DNA of 41,678 nucleotides from Prosthecobacter debontii (GTDB lineage Bacteria > Verrucomicrobiota > Verrucomicrobiia > Verrucomicrobiales > Akkermansiaceae): contig CAMCBV010000026.1 of NCBI GenBank assembly GCA_945873125.1, positions 1 to 41,678 on the forward strand, written 5' to 3'. How positions within the stretch are numbered: the stretch's first letter is position 1; the number at the start of each line of letters is the position of its first letter. A program made the translations under genes and the position numbers. Below are positions 24,396-41,209 of this stretch, piece by piece. Below the pieces are notes generated by a model, which saw nothing but the letters and a program-made list of their open reading frames with translations, was not told where the DNA came from and did not search any database.

Positions 24396-26435
24396 ATGGC
24401 ACGGGAATACAAAATACAGCGCAAGGCATCATCTTCGGTTTCCGGAATCGACTATGAGCGTGCTCTTAATGAGGAACAATACCGTGCGGTCACTTCAGCG
24501 CCAGGCAAGGTCTTGGTGATTGCTGGAGCGGGATCTGGCAAAACCCGGACGCTGACGTATCGGGTTTCCTGGTTGTTGGATCATGGTGAGCAGGCGAGGA
24601 ATATTTTGCTGCTGACATTTACCAACAAAGCCGCTCGTGAAATGGTGGAACGGGTGAAGAGTTTGGTTGAGGGGGACGTGGCGGATCTCTGGGCGGGAAC
24701 ATTCCACTCGATTTGTAACCGCATCTTGCGCAGGCATGCGGAGGAGATCGGTTTCACAAAATCGTTTTCGATCCTGGATCGTGATGATCAGAAATCGCTG
24801 ATGAAGGGCGTGATCGCGGGTTGTGACATCGATACAAAAGAACGCCGATTCCCCAAACCTGATGTTTTGATTTCCTTATACAGTCTGATCGCGAATACTG
24901 GGTCGAGTTTGGAAGAAGTCTTGGTGGCGAGGTATCCGTATTTTATCGAATGGATGGATGAGCTTGAGACTGTCCGCGTGGATTATGTGAGGAAGAAGCG
25001 CGCAACTAATTCGCTGGATTTTGATGATATGCTCCAACTGACCGTCGAGTTGTTGAAAAATCAGCCGCAGATTTTGGAAATATACCGCAAGCGCTTTCGA
25101 AATATTCTGGTCGATGAGTATCAGGATACGAACGCGGTGCAGAGTGAGTTGATTGATCTGTTGTCGGGTGCTTCCAATAGCTTGATGGCGGTAGGTGATG
25201 ATTCTCAATCGATCTATTCTTGGCGTGGAGCGGAAGTGGACCACATATTGAATTTTCAAAAACGCTATCCGGATTCGGTGATTCATACGATTGAAACGAA
25301 TTATCGGAGTGTGCCTGAAATCCTAGATCTGTCGAACGCGGCGATTTCGGCGAACAAAATGCGATTTGAGAAAAATCTCAAATCTTCGCGTTCAGAGATC
25401 GGAGCTAGACCCGCACTCGTGGCTGTGGAGGATCCAATCAGCCAAGCTGCATTTGTCGCGCAGCGGATGTTGGAGTTGAGAGACGAAGAGGGGGTGGATC
25501 TTACTGAGATGGCTGTGCTCTACCGCGCGCATTTCCAGAGTTTGGAAATCCAGATGGAGCTCACCCGCCGTGGAATTCCCTTTTCGATCACGAGCGGGCT
25601 GAGGTTTTTCGAGCAGGCACATATCAAGGATGTGGCGGCCTTTTTAAGATTCGTCACGAATCGCAAGGATGAGGTGAGCTTTAAAAGAATGGTGGAGCTA
25701 TTGCCGGGTTGTGGTCCCGGAGTCGCGGAGAAGCTTTGGCGGAAATGGTCGAATGACCCCTTGTCAGAAAATACCCAACCTCCGGAAAAGTGGTCGGATG
25801 TTTTCTCAGGTTACCCTGTGCCAAAAAAGTCAGCCAAGCATTGGGAACAGTTTTGTCATACTTTGGACGAATTGTCTCCAAATGGGGTGCTTGCAAGCCC
25901 CTCGGAAATGATTTTCAGCGTGCTTGAAGGGGTCTACGACGACTTTTTGAAGGAAACTTTTGAGAATTATGAAGGCAGGCGCGCGGATATTGAACAACTT
26001 ATCCAGTATGGCGGGACCTTCGATGATATCCTAGATTTTCTGGCGCAACTCTCATTAATGAGTGCTACGGATGGCGAGCCCAATGGACGAAGGGCGGAGA
26101 ATGATCACGAGAAAGTCACGCTTTCATCCATTCACCAAGCCAAAGGTCTGGAGTGGAAAGCCGTTTTTTTGATCTGGCTGGTGGACGGACAGTTTCCAAA
26201 TGGTCGGATTCTGGAAGCGGATGACGATGCATCATTTGAAGAAGAGCGGCGTTTGTTCTATGTGGCGCTGACACGTGCGAAGGATCAGCTCTACTTATCC
26301 TACCCGATGATGAATCCGAAAAGTTACACGGGAGACATTTTATGCCGTCCTTCACGTTTCCTAGATGATTTCCCAAAAGAGCTTGTTGAGATATGGAATG
26401 TCGGCAATGAATGGGTGGACGACGATCCTTTCTGA
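24396..26435 (+). CDS. UvrD/PcrA-type DNA helicase (SF1)
   Basis: The 679-residue protein has all expected SF1A motifs: Q motif LNEEQYRAV, Walker A GAGSGKT (44-50), FTNKAAREM, motif II DEYQDTN, motif III GDDSQSIYSWRGA, motif IV NYRS, motif V SSIHQAKGLEW and motif VI FYVALTRAK. It uses ATP to unwind DNA in repair and replication restart. Length is slightly below PcrA and E. coli UvrD (about 720), with a short C-terminal tail. It is the second gene after the symporter, 5 bp apart. Assignment between PcrA, UvrD and Rep cannot be made from this alone. Confidence 0.93.
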   Translation: MAREYKIQRKASSSVSGIDYERALNEEQYRAVTSAPGKVLVIAGAGSGKTRTLTYRVSWLLDHGEQARNILLLTFTNKAAREMVERVKSLVEGDVADLWAGTFHSICNRILRRHAEEIGFTKSFSILDRDDQKSLMKGVIAGCDIDTKERRFPKPDVLISLYSLIANTGSSLEEVLVARYPYFIEWMDELETVRVDYVRKKRATNSLDFDDMLQLTVELLKNQPQILEIYRKRFRNILVDEYQDTNAVQSELIDLLSGASNSLMAVGDDSQSIYSWRGAEVDHILNFQKRYPDSVIHTIETNYRSVPEILDLSNAAISANKMRFEKNLKSSRSEIGARPALVAVEDPISQAAFVAQRMLELRDEEGVDLTEMAVLYRAHFQSLEIQMELTRRGIPFSITSGLRFFEQAHIKDVAAFLRFVTNRKDEVSFKRMVELLPGCGPGVAEKLWRKWSNDPLSENTQPPEKWSDVFSGYPVPKKSAKHWEQFCHTLDELSPNGVLASPSEMIFSVLEGVYDDFLKETFENYEGRRADIEQLIQYGGTFDDILDFLAQLSLMSATDGEPNGRRAENDHEKVTLSSIHQAKGLEWKAVFLIWLVDGQFPNGRILEADDDASFEEERRLFYVALTRAKDQLYLSYPMMNPKSYTGDILCRPSRFLDDFPKELVEIWNVGNEWVDDDPF

Positions 26436-26577
26436 TTAGCAGGCCAAGAAAAGTCGGACTGGAATCATTCAACTGGGTATTTGTAAAGAATCCGACTATT
26501 ATTTCAGTTTCATTGAATGATGAAAATCCCGTAAAATAAAGGCTTTGAGAGAAAGTTGCGAAACAACCACATTTTTT

Positions 26578-26605
26578 TTGACAGAGTGCAACTCTTTGAT
26601 AGTCT
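26578..26605 (+). promoter_or_regulatory. Likely promoter of the tRNA-Thr/tuf operon
   Basis: A perfect TTGACA (26578-26583) follows a run of eight T, with TAGTCT (26600-26605) 16 bp downstream as the possible -10. This is about 110 bp upstream of tRNA-Thr. The -35 match is exact, the -10 is weak. Confidence 0.5.
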
Positions 26606-26716
26606 CCGCCCGCTCTTCCCCACAGCGGCGGGGGTCCCGCGACCAGTCTCACTCATCATGTGACAGGACGCGGTTCTTTTGTCGTCAGAAAGGATGAGCT
26701 CACAACAATCCATATT

Positions 26717-26791
<75 letters not shown>

Positions 26792-26805
26792 TGATACATT
26801 AGCAA

Positions 26806-26827
26806 AAACTTCTCAGAAACTTCTCAG
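26806..26827 (+). repeat. Tandem 11-bp repeat before tuf
   Basis: AAACTTCTCAG occurs twice in direct succession (26806-26816, 26817-26827) in the tuf 5' leader, just after tRNA-Thr. It may be a simple duplication. Confidence 0.8.
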
Positions 26828-26843
26828 CGAAACCAATACGAAA

Positions 26844-28028
26844 ATGGCCAAAGAACAATTCCAACGCAACAAGCCGCACGTTAATATCGGCACCATCGGT
26901 CACGTCGACCACGGCAAAACCACCCTCACCGCAGCGATTACAAATACGCTCGCCGAAAAAGGTTTAGCCAAGAAGCAATCCTACGCAGATATTGATGCCG
27001 CTCCCGAAGAGCGTGAGCGCGGCATCACGATCAACACCGCGCACGTTGAGTATGAAACCGAAAAACGTCACTATGCCCACGTTGACTGCCCAGGACACGC
27101 CGACTATGTGAAAAACATGATCACTGGTGCTGCTCAGATGGACGGCGCCATTCTCGTGGTTTCCGCCGCTGACGGCCCAATGCCTCAGACTCGTGAGCAC
27201 ATTCTTCTCGCACGCCAAGTGGGTGTTCCAGCTCTCGTGGTTTTCATGAACAAAGTTGATCTTGTTGATGATGCAGAACTCATCGAACTCGTAGAAATGG
27301 AGATCCGTGATCTTCTTTCCTCGTATGATTATCCAGGTGACGACATTCCAATCGTTGCTGGTTCCGCTGTTAAAGCGCTTGAAGGCGATCCTGTGCACAT
27401 GGCCAATGTATTGAAACTCATGGATGCAGTGGATTCCTACATTCCAGAGCCAGAGCGCCCAATCGACAAAACTTTCCTCATGCCCATCGAGGACGTGTTC
27501 TCCATTGAAGGTCGCGGCACTGTCTGCACCGGTCGTGTTGAGCGTGGAATCATCAAGAAAATGGAAGAAGTCGAAATCGTTGGTATCCGCGACACACAGA
27601 AAACCACAGTTACCGACATCGAAATGTTCCGTAAGCTTCTCGACGAAGGTCGTGCGGGTGACAACGTCGGCCTTCTTGTGCGTGGTCTCAAGAAGAACGA
27701 TGTGGAGCGTGGCCAAGTTATGGCTAAACCAGGCACCGTCAAAGGTCACACGATTTTCAAATCCGAGATCTACGTTCTTTCAAAAGAAGAAGGTGGCCGC
27801 CACACCCCGTTTTTCTCAAACTATCGCCCACAATTCTACTTCCGCACGACTGACGTGACCGGCAGCATCAAACTTCCAGAGGGAGTCGAAATGGTGATGC
27901 CTGGCGACAATATCAACTTGGAAGTTGAGCTCATTAACCCAATCGCTATGGAACCCACCATGCGTTTCGCTATCCGCGAAGGCGGTCGTACCGTTGGTGC
28001 AGGCCGTGTTGGTGAGATCATCAAGTAA
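26844..28028 (+). CDS. tuf: Elongation factor Tu
   Basis: The 394-residue GTPase delivers aminoacyl-tRNA to the ribosome. G motifs are GHVDHGKT (18-25), DCPGHADY and NKVD, and the rest matches EF-Tu throughout. It lies between tRNA-Thr and tRNA-Trp, in the conserved order tuf-secE-nusG. The start lacks a Shine-Dalgarno sequence and is preceded by an A-rich stretch. Codons are biased towards a C third base, as in highly expressed genes. Confidence 0.99.
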   Translation: MAKEQFQRNKPHVNIGTIGHVDHGKTTLTAAITNTLAEKGLAKKQSYADIDAAPEERERGITINTAHVEYETEKRHYAHVDCPGHADYVKNMITGAAQMDGAILVVSAADGPMPQTREHILLARQVGVPALVVFMNKVDLVDDAELIELVEMEIRDLLSSYDYPGDDIPIVAGSAVKALEGDPVHMANVLKLMDAVDSYIPEPERPIDKTFLMPIEDVFSIEGRGTVCTGRVERGIIKKMEEVEIVGIRDTQKTTVTDIEMFRKLLDEGRAGDNVGLLVRGLKKNDVERGQVMAKPGTVKGHTIFKSEIYVLSKEEGGRHTPFFSNYRPQFYFRTTDVTGSIKLPEGVEMVMPGDNINLEVELINPIAMEPTMRFAIREGGRTVGAGRVGEIIK

Positions 28029-28043
28029 TATCATTCAACGGTG

Positions 28044-28071
28044 TCACCGGTTCGTTTATACGAACCGGTGA
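28044..28071 (+). terminator. Strong hairpin after tuf (1 of 2)
   Basis: A perfect 11-bp stem (28044-28054 with 28061-28071) with a 6-nt loop sits 16 bp after the tuf stop. No T run follows, so it may be an RNA-processing or stabilising hairpin rather than a true terminator. Confidence 0.65.
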
Positions 28072-28083
28072 ACCAAGCTCTTG

Positions 28084-28109
28084 GGGCACCCCGCTATACC
28101 GGGGTGCCC
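28084..28109 (+). terminator. Strong hairpin after tuf (2 of 2)
   Basis: A 10-bp GC-rich stem (28084-28093 with 28100-28109) follows the first hairpin and precedes tRNA-Trp by 38 bp. It too lacks a T run. Confidence 0.65.
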
Positions 28110-28147
28110 TAAAGTCGCCTCACAACCTTTCACTTTTTCAATCTAAC

Positions 28148-28223
28148 GCGTCAGTAGTTCAATTGGTAGAGCGTCGGTCTCCAAAACCGAATGTTGGGGG
28201 TTCGAGTCCCTCCTGGCGTGCCA
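28148..28223 (+). tRNA. tRNA-Trp (anticodon CCA)
   Basis: Acceptor GCGTCAG (28148-28154) pairs with CTGGCGT, including G-T wobbles at positions 1-72 and 4-69. D-stem is GTTC/GAGC, anticodon stem TCGGT/ACCGA with loop CTCCAAA, T-stem GGGGG/CCCTC, and CCA is encoded (28221-28223). Lies between tuf and secE as in many bacteria. Confidence 0.96.
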
Positions 28224-28247
28224 CTTTCCGTTACCCCTTCACAGCGA

Positions 28248-28592
28248 ATGAAATTCCTCGAATATATTAAGACATTCCTCGAGTCTATCAAGATCAACGA
28301 CAGTTGGATCGCCACGGGAGTCGTCTATGCGCTTCTCATTGGGCTGCTTGTCTTGTTGTTCCGCAATCTTGCTAAAATCTCCAGTTTCACCAACGAAGTA
28401 AAAGGAGAGCTTCGCAAAGCCAGTTGGCCATGGGATTCTGACCCCAAAGCAAGCGGTTTCAAAAAATACAAGGAACTCATCGACTCAACGATTGTCGTCC
28501 TTATTGCAGTCATTCTGCTCGCGGGCTTCGTCCAGTTTTGGGACTTCTTACAAGTCTACGTGGTCGGCTTCCTGACCAAAATTTCCGTCTGA
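28248..28592 (+). CDS. secE: Preprotein translocase subunit SecE
   Basis: From the ATG at 28248 the protein is 114 residues. The conserved SecE core is NEVKGELRKASWPW (49-62) followed by a membrane helix (80-105). An additional hydrophobic segment (20-40) precedes the core, so it has at least two helices rather than one. SecE clamps SecY in the translocon. It is next to nusG, as in most bacteria, and starts 25 bp after tRNA-Trp. The ATG is preceded by no Shine-Dalgarno sequence. Confidence 0.95.
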   Translation: MKFLEYIKTFLESIKINDSWIATGVVYALLIGLLVLLFRNLAKISSFTNEVKGELRKASWPWDSDPKASGFKKYKELIDSTIVVLIAVILLAGFVQFWDFLQVYVVGFLTKISV

Positions 28593-28620
28593 TTCTTTAT
28601 TCGTTTAACACAGTTTTCCA

Positions 28621-29190
28621 ATGCCAAATCCAAAAGAATATAAAGACCAATGGTATGTCGTCCAAGTGCTCTCAGGCATGGAAGGCAAAGTGCGTGAACG
28701 CATCGCCCGCCAGGTTGAAGCTGAGGAAATGCAAGATTACATTCGTGAGGTGCTGGTTCCTACCGAGATTGTTTCTGAAATCAAGCGTGGTAAAAAAACC
28801 GAGACCAAAAAGAAATTTTTTCCCGGTTACATTATTGTCAACATGTATCTCGCCACAGCCGACAACCAACTGGTCGAAAAAACCTGGTTTTTTATCAAGG
28901 AAATAGAAGGCGTAATCGGTTTCGCGGGAACCAAGGATCGCCCTGCACCCATGCGTCAGCGTGAAGTTGAGGCAATGCTTTCCCAAATCCAAGAGCGCGA
29001 GGAAACGGTTCGCCCTGCAATTTCCTTCGAAGTCGGTGACACGGTCAAGGTTGCGGATGGGCCCTTTCAATCTCAAAGCGGTATTGTAGAGGAAATCGAT
29101 CCAGAGCGTGGAAAGCTCCGCGTTGCTGTTGATATCTTCGGACGTACTACTCCAGTCGAACTCGAATACTGGCAGGTCGAACGCGAATGA
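28621..29190 (+). CDS. nusG: Transcription termination/antitermination factor NusG
   Basis: The 189-residue protein has an NGN domain (QWYVVQVLSGMEGKVRERI near the start, PGYIIVNMYL) and a C-terminal KOW domain (VGDTVKVADGPFQSQSGIVEEID). It binds RNA polymerase and influences pausing and termination. It is 28 bp after secE. The start is preceded by TTTTCCA, not by a Shine-Dalgarno sequence. Confidence 0.98.
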   Translation: MPNPKEYKDQWYVVQVLSGMEGKVRERIARQVEAEEMQDYIREVLVPTEIVSEIKRGKKTETKKKFFPGYIIVNMYLATADNQLVEKTWFFIKEIEGVIGFAGTKDRPAPMRQREVEAMLSQIQEREETVRPAISFEVGDTVKVADGPFQSQSGIVEEIDPERGKLRVAVDIFGRTTPVELEYWQVERE

Positions 29191-29253
29191 TGCGTTTGAA
29201 TCTTAAATCTCCTCTTAAAACAATCTGTTACCAAATTTTTACCTACTAATATC

Positions 29254-29682
29254 ATGGCCAAGGAAGTTACCAAAATCATCAAACTCCAGATCCCTGCTGG
29301 AGCCGCCAACCCATCTCCGCCAGTCGGACCGGCTCTCGGTCAAGCAGGTGTGAACATCATGGGATTCTGTAAGGAGTTCAATGCTGCCACCCAATCACAG
29401 TCCGGCGATATTCTTCCGGTTGTTATCTCTGTCTATAAAGACAAGTCCTTCACCTTTATCACCAAACGCCCACCCGCAGGCAACTTGCTGAAGAAAGCAG
29501 CAGGACTTGCTTCCGGTTCTGGCGAGCCCAACAAGAAAAAAGTAGGCAAAATCTCCAAAGCCAAGCTTATGGAAGTGGTAAATATCAAAATGCCTGACCT
29601 GAACACAAAAGATCCAGAAGCCGCCGCCCGTATCCTTGCCGGAACCGCTCGGCAGATGGGTCTTGAAGTCGAAGGTATGTAA
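29254..29682 (+). CDS. rplK: 50S ribosomal protein L11
   Basis: The 142-residue protein matches L11: [34 protein letters not shown] (10-43) at the start, TPKRPPAG-like TKRPPAG in the middle and the C-terminal rRNA-binding domain ending [16 protein letters not shown]. It shapes the GTPase-associated centre. The 63-bp gap before it has no Shine-Dalgarno sequence. Confidence 0.99.
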   Translation: MAKEVTKIIKLQIPAGAANPSPPVGPALGQAGVNIMGFCKEFNAATQSQSGDILPVVISVYKDKSFTFITKRPPAGNLLKKAAGLASGSGEPNKKKVGKISKAKLMEVVNIKMPDLNTKDPEAAARILAGTARQMGLEVEGM

Positions 29683-29780
29683 CTCTCTCAGTCCTCTAAA
29701 CGCTTCAAGGCGGTAAGTGGACATCGCAAGAGGGGAAGTCAAACAACTTGCCCGTTATCACTGCAAACCAAACAAAACAC

Positions 29781-30491
29781 ATGTCAAAACAACGCAGCAA
29801 ACGCTACAGAAAGGCCGCCGAACAGGTAGGCTCCGACAAATCCTATTCTCTCAAGGATGCGATTAGCACCTTGAAGAATCTACCAGCACCGAAGTTCATA
29901 CCAACTGTGACACTTTCTTTCAAGCTTGGTGTCGACCCACGGAAAAGCGACCAAATGGTCCGCGGCTCTGTCTCTCTTCCTCATGGTACCGGTAAAAACG
30001 TCCGCGTCGTCGTATTTGCGCAGGGAGCTGCCGCTGAGGCGGCTATTGCTGCTGGTGCTGAACACGTCGGTTATGATGATCTGATCAAAAAAATTCAGGA
30101 AGGCTTCGTCGACTTTGATTCCGCAATCGCCACTCCCGATGCAATGGCCGAAGTCCGCAAAATCGCTCGTGTTCTTGGACCTCGCGGTTTGATGCCAAAT
30201 CCGAAAACCGGAACGGTTACCGACGACGTCGCGAAAGCCGTTAAAGAAGTTAAGGCTGGTCGTATCGATTACAAGCTCGATAAAAACGGTAACATCTCTG
30301 GGGCTATAGGCAAAGCAAGCTTCGATGATAAACAACTCGAAGATAACGCACGCGCGTTTCTCGATAGCGTAATACGTTCCAAGCCACCTTCCGCAAAAGG
30401 TAACTTCGTCCAAGCGGTGACACTCGCTGCTTCAATGCTTCCGGGTCTGCCGCTTGAAGCAGCATCCTACACCTCCAAAGCAACCGCATAA
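29781..30491 (+). CDS. rplA: 50S ribosomal protein L1
   Basis: The 236-residue protein matches L1 ([18 protein letters not shown], then [16 protein letters not shown]). L1 forms the mobile stalk at the E site and in E. coli represses its own operon. I chose the ATG at 29781, the first giving the usual SKRYRKA N-terminus. No L1-like mRNA site could be recognised convincingly in the 98-bp gap. Confidence 0.98.
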   Translation: MSKQRSKRYRKAAEQVGSDKSYSLKDAISTLKNLPAPKFIPTVTLSFKLGVDPRKSDQMVRGSVSLPHGTGKNVRVVVFAQGAAAEAAIAAGAEHVGYDDLIKKIQEGFVDFDSAIATPDAMAEVRKIARVLGPRGLMPNPKTGTVTDDVAKAVKEVKAGRIDYKLDKNGNISGAIGKASFDDKQLEDNARAFLDSVIRSKPPSAKGNFVQAVTLAASMLPGLPLEAASYTSKATA

Positions 30492-30510
30492 TCCCCAGCA
30501 CCCAACGACC

Positions 30511-31059
30511 ATGAATCCAGATAAACAAATCATCATCAATGGCCTGCTGTCACGCGTCAATGAGTCCCCCTACGTGATCGTCATCGATTACACCGGTCTC
30601 ACTGTGCCTCAGTTCAGCGAGCTTCGCAACCGCTTGGATGACAATGGAGCCAAGTGCACTGTTGCCAAGAATAGCTACATGCGCAAAGCCCTTTCCGAGG
30701 CGGGTCTTCCAGACGTCGGTGCCGATCTCGTAGGTCAAACCGCTTTCGTGACAGGAAATGCCGAGGTCTTCTCCGCGGCAAAAGTTCTGAAAAATTTCGA
30801 AAAGGAATTCAAGAAACCCGAAATGAAGGTCGGTATCCTCGGAACGGATATCCTCGATTCGGCCAAACTTAAAATGCTTGCCGATATTCCTTCTCGCGAA
30901 GCGGTTCTCTCGCAACTTCTCGGCCTCATCAACGAGCCGGCAACTCGCATTGCACGTATCTTGCTCGAGAAATTCGATCCGGAACGTGAGCATTTCAAAT
31001 CGGAGGGATCGAAAGATTCCGCTGCGGATACAACCCCAGAAGAAGCAGCTGCCGAATAA
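30511..31059 (+). CDS. rplJ: 50S ribosomal protein L10
   Basis: From the ATG at 30511 the protein is 182 residues, with YTGLTVPQFSELRNRL and KNSYMRKAL in the N-terminal rRNA-binding domain and an acidic-alanine C-terminal tail. L10 anchors the L7/L12 dimers of the stalk. An upstream TTG reading overlapping rplA is rejected because it would extend beyond the known N-terminus. It starts 19 bp after rplA. Confidence 0.97.
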   Translation: MNPDKQIIINGLLSRVNESPYVIVIDYTGLTVPQFSELRNRLDDNGAKCTVAKNSYMRKALSEAGLPDVGADLVGQTAFVTGNAEVFSAAKVLKNFEKEFKKPEMKVGILGTDILDSAKLKMLADIPSREAVLSQLLGLINEPATRIARILLEKFDPEREHFKSEGSKDSAADTTPEEAAAE

Positions 31060-31122
31060 CAAACAATCTGAATGGATGGTCTGTCGCGTCTCCACGCAAT
31101 GACCTGATTAACAATGGTACCT

Positions 31123-31174
31123 CGTCGGTTTCCCAGCAGGGAAATTGAAATCTCCGGAAGCTCCGGGGGCGACG
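31123..31174 (+). ncRNA. Structured segment in the rplJ-rplL gap
   Basis: Three nested stems can be drawn: an outer CGTCG (31123-31127) with CGACG (31170-31174), a 6-bp TTTCCC/GGGAAA stem with a 4-nt loop (31129-31144), and a 4-bp CCGG stem (31154-31157 with 31163-31166). It lies just before the rplL ribosome-binding site. It might bind L10 or another regulator, or influence mRNA processing; no function is established. Confidence 0.45.
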
Positions 31175-31182
31175 ATACCGCA

Positions 31183-31188
31183 AAGGAG
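31183..31188 (+). promoter_or_regulatory. Shine-Dalgarno sequence of rplL
   Basis: AAGGAG is placed 8 bp before the rplL ATG. It is the only clear Shine-Dalgarno site among the genes of the tuf-to-rpoC cluster. Confidence 0.85.
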
Positions 31189-31196
31189 AAAATAAC

Positions 31197-31571
31197 ATGT
31201 CAAATATTGCAAACCTCGTAGAAGAACTCGGCAAGCTTACCGTTCTGGAAGCTGTCGACCTCGTTAAACAACTCGAAGAAACCTGGGGCGTCTCTGCCGC
31301 AGCTGCTGTGGCCGCCGGTCCCGCTGCTGCTGGTCCTGCTGAAGCCGTAGAAGAAAAAACCGAGTTCAATGTCGTCATCACTGATGCCGGTGCCAACAAG
31401 ATCGCTGTCATTAAGGCAGTTCGTGAAGTTGCTCCAGGTCTCGGTCTGGCCGACGCCAAAAAACTCGTTGAAAGTGCACCTGCCAACATCCTCGAAGGTG
31501 TTGCTAAGGATGCTGCTGAAAGCGCCAAGAAAAAGCTTGAAGAAGCTGGCGCAAAAATCGAGCTCAAGTAA
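31197..31571 (+). CDS. rplL: 50S ribosomal protein L7/L12
   Basis: The 124-residue protein has the N-terminal dimerisation part ([22 protein letters not shown]), an alanine-rich hinge ([18 protein letters not shown], about 40-57) and the C-terminal factor-binding domain ([25 protein letters not shown]). L7/L12 is present in several copies per ribosome, unlike other r-proteins. The strong Shine-Dalgarno site may help provide the excess. Confidence 0.99.
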   Translation: MSNIANLVEELGKLTVLEAVDLVKQLEETWGVSAAAAVAAGPAAAGPAEAVEEKTEFNVVITDAGANKIAVIKAVREVAPGLGLADAKKLVESAPANILEGVAKDAAESAKKKLEEAGAKIELK

Positions 31572-31587
31572 TTCGTTACGGATTTTT

Positions 31588-31612
31588 CCCGGAGCGGTTC
31601 TGCCGCTCCGGG
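31588..31612 (+). terminator. Hairpin after rplL
   Basis: A perfect 10-bp GC-rich stem (31588-31597 with 31603-31612) with a 5-nt loop, 16 bp after the rplL stop. No T run follows, so partial termination (an attenuator before rpoB, as known in E. coli) or RNA processing is more likely than full termination. Confidence 0.7.
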
Positions 31613-31654
31613 CATTCTCCTCATAAAATCATCAATACTTTGCAAAACCGGAAC

Positions 31655-31694
31655 CGACGCGTGACACCACTCAAAGATGCGGCATTACGCGTCG
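31655..31694 (+). repeat. Inverted repeat in the rplL-rpoB gap
   Basis: A perfect 8-bp stem (31655-31662 with 31687-31694) encloses a 24-nt loop. It sits between the rplL hairpin and rpoB, in a 225-bp gap with no other recognised gene. Possible RNA-processing or regulatory site. Confidence 0.5.
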
Positions 31695-31796
31695 CTTTCG
31701 ACCATTTGTATCCTTCTCACATCTCCTGATCCCAACTCCGCTCGCGCCATCACCGGCTCGGGCTCAAACTCGTAACACCCACCACCACCACACACC

Positions 31797-35747
<3,951 letters not shown>

Positions 35748-35791
35748 TCAGAAACGCGAAACCAACCCCACATCCCTAACAATTACCTATT

Positions 35792-39943
<4,152 letters not shown>

Positions 39944-39962
39944 TTCTAACAACATTCAAAAC

Positions 39963-39995
39963 AACCCCGGTTCATCGCAAGGTGACCGGGGTTTT
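39963..39995 (+). terminator. Terminator after rpoC
   Basis: A 9-bp GC-rich stem (39963-39971 with 39985-39993) followed by TTTT lies 19 bp after the rpoC stop. It closes the supercluster transcript. Confidence 0.88.
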
Positions 39996-40203
39996 GGCTT
40001 TTCAAAAATCGTCGGTAGTAAAAAGATTTCAGATTCAAGAAATTTATTCTAAGGAATTGAGCAGGTGTCGCGAGAGCGGAGGATACAGATCCTTTTGGCT
40101 CGGGATAATGGATAATCCTAAAAAGGAAAATGGGCGTGTTTTTTGAGCCTCATTGGCTGAGGAGTTTGATTTTTCATTTTGTGCGTCGTTAAGCGTGGTG
40201 GTT
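39996..40203. other. Gap between the rpoC terminator and the IS1380-type remnant
   Basis: No gene is visible. A small hairpin (CCTCA 40148-40152 with TGAGG 40158-40162) flanked by T-rich sequence may be the terminator of the transposase remnant. No IS terminal repeat could be identified here with confidence. Confidence 0.4.
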
Positions 40204-41133
40204 TTATCCACTCAGGAGTAATTCAGCCTCTTCGGGTAGGCCGGGAAGCCATTTTCCGCCCAGCCAACGACGTAATAATCGCGTTAATAGCAGTGTCCAT
40301 TTTTGGTCTACGCTCCATCGCTCCGTGATGGCGCAGATCAAGTGTAATTCCTTGCTAATTGTTGTCACTGCTTGAGCTATTTGGTCGCCTTTCTCGTGCA
40401 GGACGCTAACTTTCACCCTCCGCTGACCTCCGCTTTGAACTTGCCTACCCACTCCGGCCATCAGCATCGGGCGGGTGCGTATGGCTTCGCGATGGTGCTT
40501 ATCGTCATAAAACCGGAGATACAGATTCCACCAGTTGTAAAATAGTGCAATGAGGTTAGCCATGAGGCGACTTGGGGCGAGCTTGCGTGAGGTGTAGCCG
40601 CCCCAACCCCATTGGTTTTTGAGTTCGTCAAAGCAGTTTTCCGCATCTCCTCGGTCGCGATAATGCTTAGGTATGACGATGGTGGGGAATGCTATTTCAT
40701 CTAACGAACTGACCAATACAGCGATCTTTCCACTCCACGGGGTGGCTTGCGCTTCCCAGTTCTCGCCTTGGGCGTTGGGTAAAAATGTCTGACGGTCTTT
40801 TCCTCGACGTCGCTTCTTCACCTCGCCGATCTGGGTGACAGGGGCGCGGCTCGGACTTTCGCGCACCAGCACCACTCGCCTTGCTCGCGTCCAACCAGTG
40901 AGACGTATGCTTGTATCTAGAGCCTGCCAGTCCTCCCCGCAGTCTTTCCAAAGCGCATCCTGCCTCATCATTTGTATGACAAGCAGCTTCACTTTGGCCG
41001 TGTGACGCATTTTAAAAAGATAGGGTAACCCTCGCTCCTCATGCTCTAACATAATCCTAAAGCGGAAAATGAACCACGGATAAACGCGGATTAACACTGA
41101 TGCTAAGAGGATTAGCAAGAATTCTTCATTCAC
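40204..41133 (-). pseudogene. IS1380-type transposase, C-terminal fragment
   Basis: About 285 of the 309 residues, from LEHEERGLPYLFKMRHTAKVK onward, show the DDE transposase C-terminal half of the IS1380 group, including KHYRDRGDAENCFDELKNQWGW with the likely catalytic glutamate and the following NLIALFYNWWNLYLRFY. The first 24 or so residues are encoded by the adjacent palindromic element and are unrelated. The middle region with the first catalytic aspartate is missing. It is a non-functional remnant of the same element as the N-terminal piece at 41210-41551. Confidence 0.85.
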
Positions 41134-41196
41134 CTAAAAGGTGAGACTGAAAAAATTCATAATTCTTTGATTATCCGTGTGTATCTGTGTCCATTT
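41067..41196. repeat. Palindromic element inside the IS1380-type gene
   Basis: Imperfect inverted arms lie at 41067-41091 and 41173-41196 (about 20 of 25 positions match, with one gap). They have the form of the dispersed ATCCGTG-type repeats that recur in many environmental bacteria. Between them are small hairpins: GCTAA/TTAGC (41102-41116), CACCT/AGGTG (41131-41143) and AAGAATT/AATTCTT. The element splits the transposase and replaces roughly 100 or more codons, so insertion was accompanied by deletion. Confidence 0.65.
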
Positions 41197-41209
41197 GACG
41201 AAATATTTT

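Noticed and set aside
26508..26525. Terminator after the UvrD/PcrA-type gene
   Set aside because: Only a 6-bp AT-rich stem, with no T run on the plus strand.
29693..29737. L1-binding or regulatory hairpin between rplK and rplA
   Set aside because: Only a 5-bp stem around a long loop can be drawn and it does not resemble the known L1 mRNA site.
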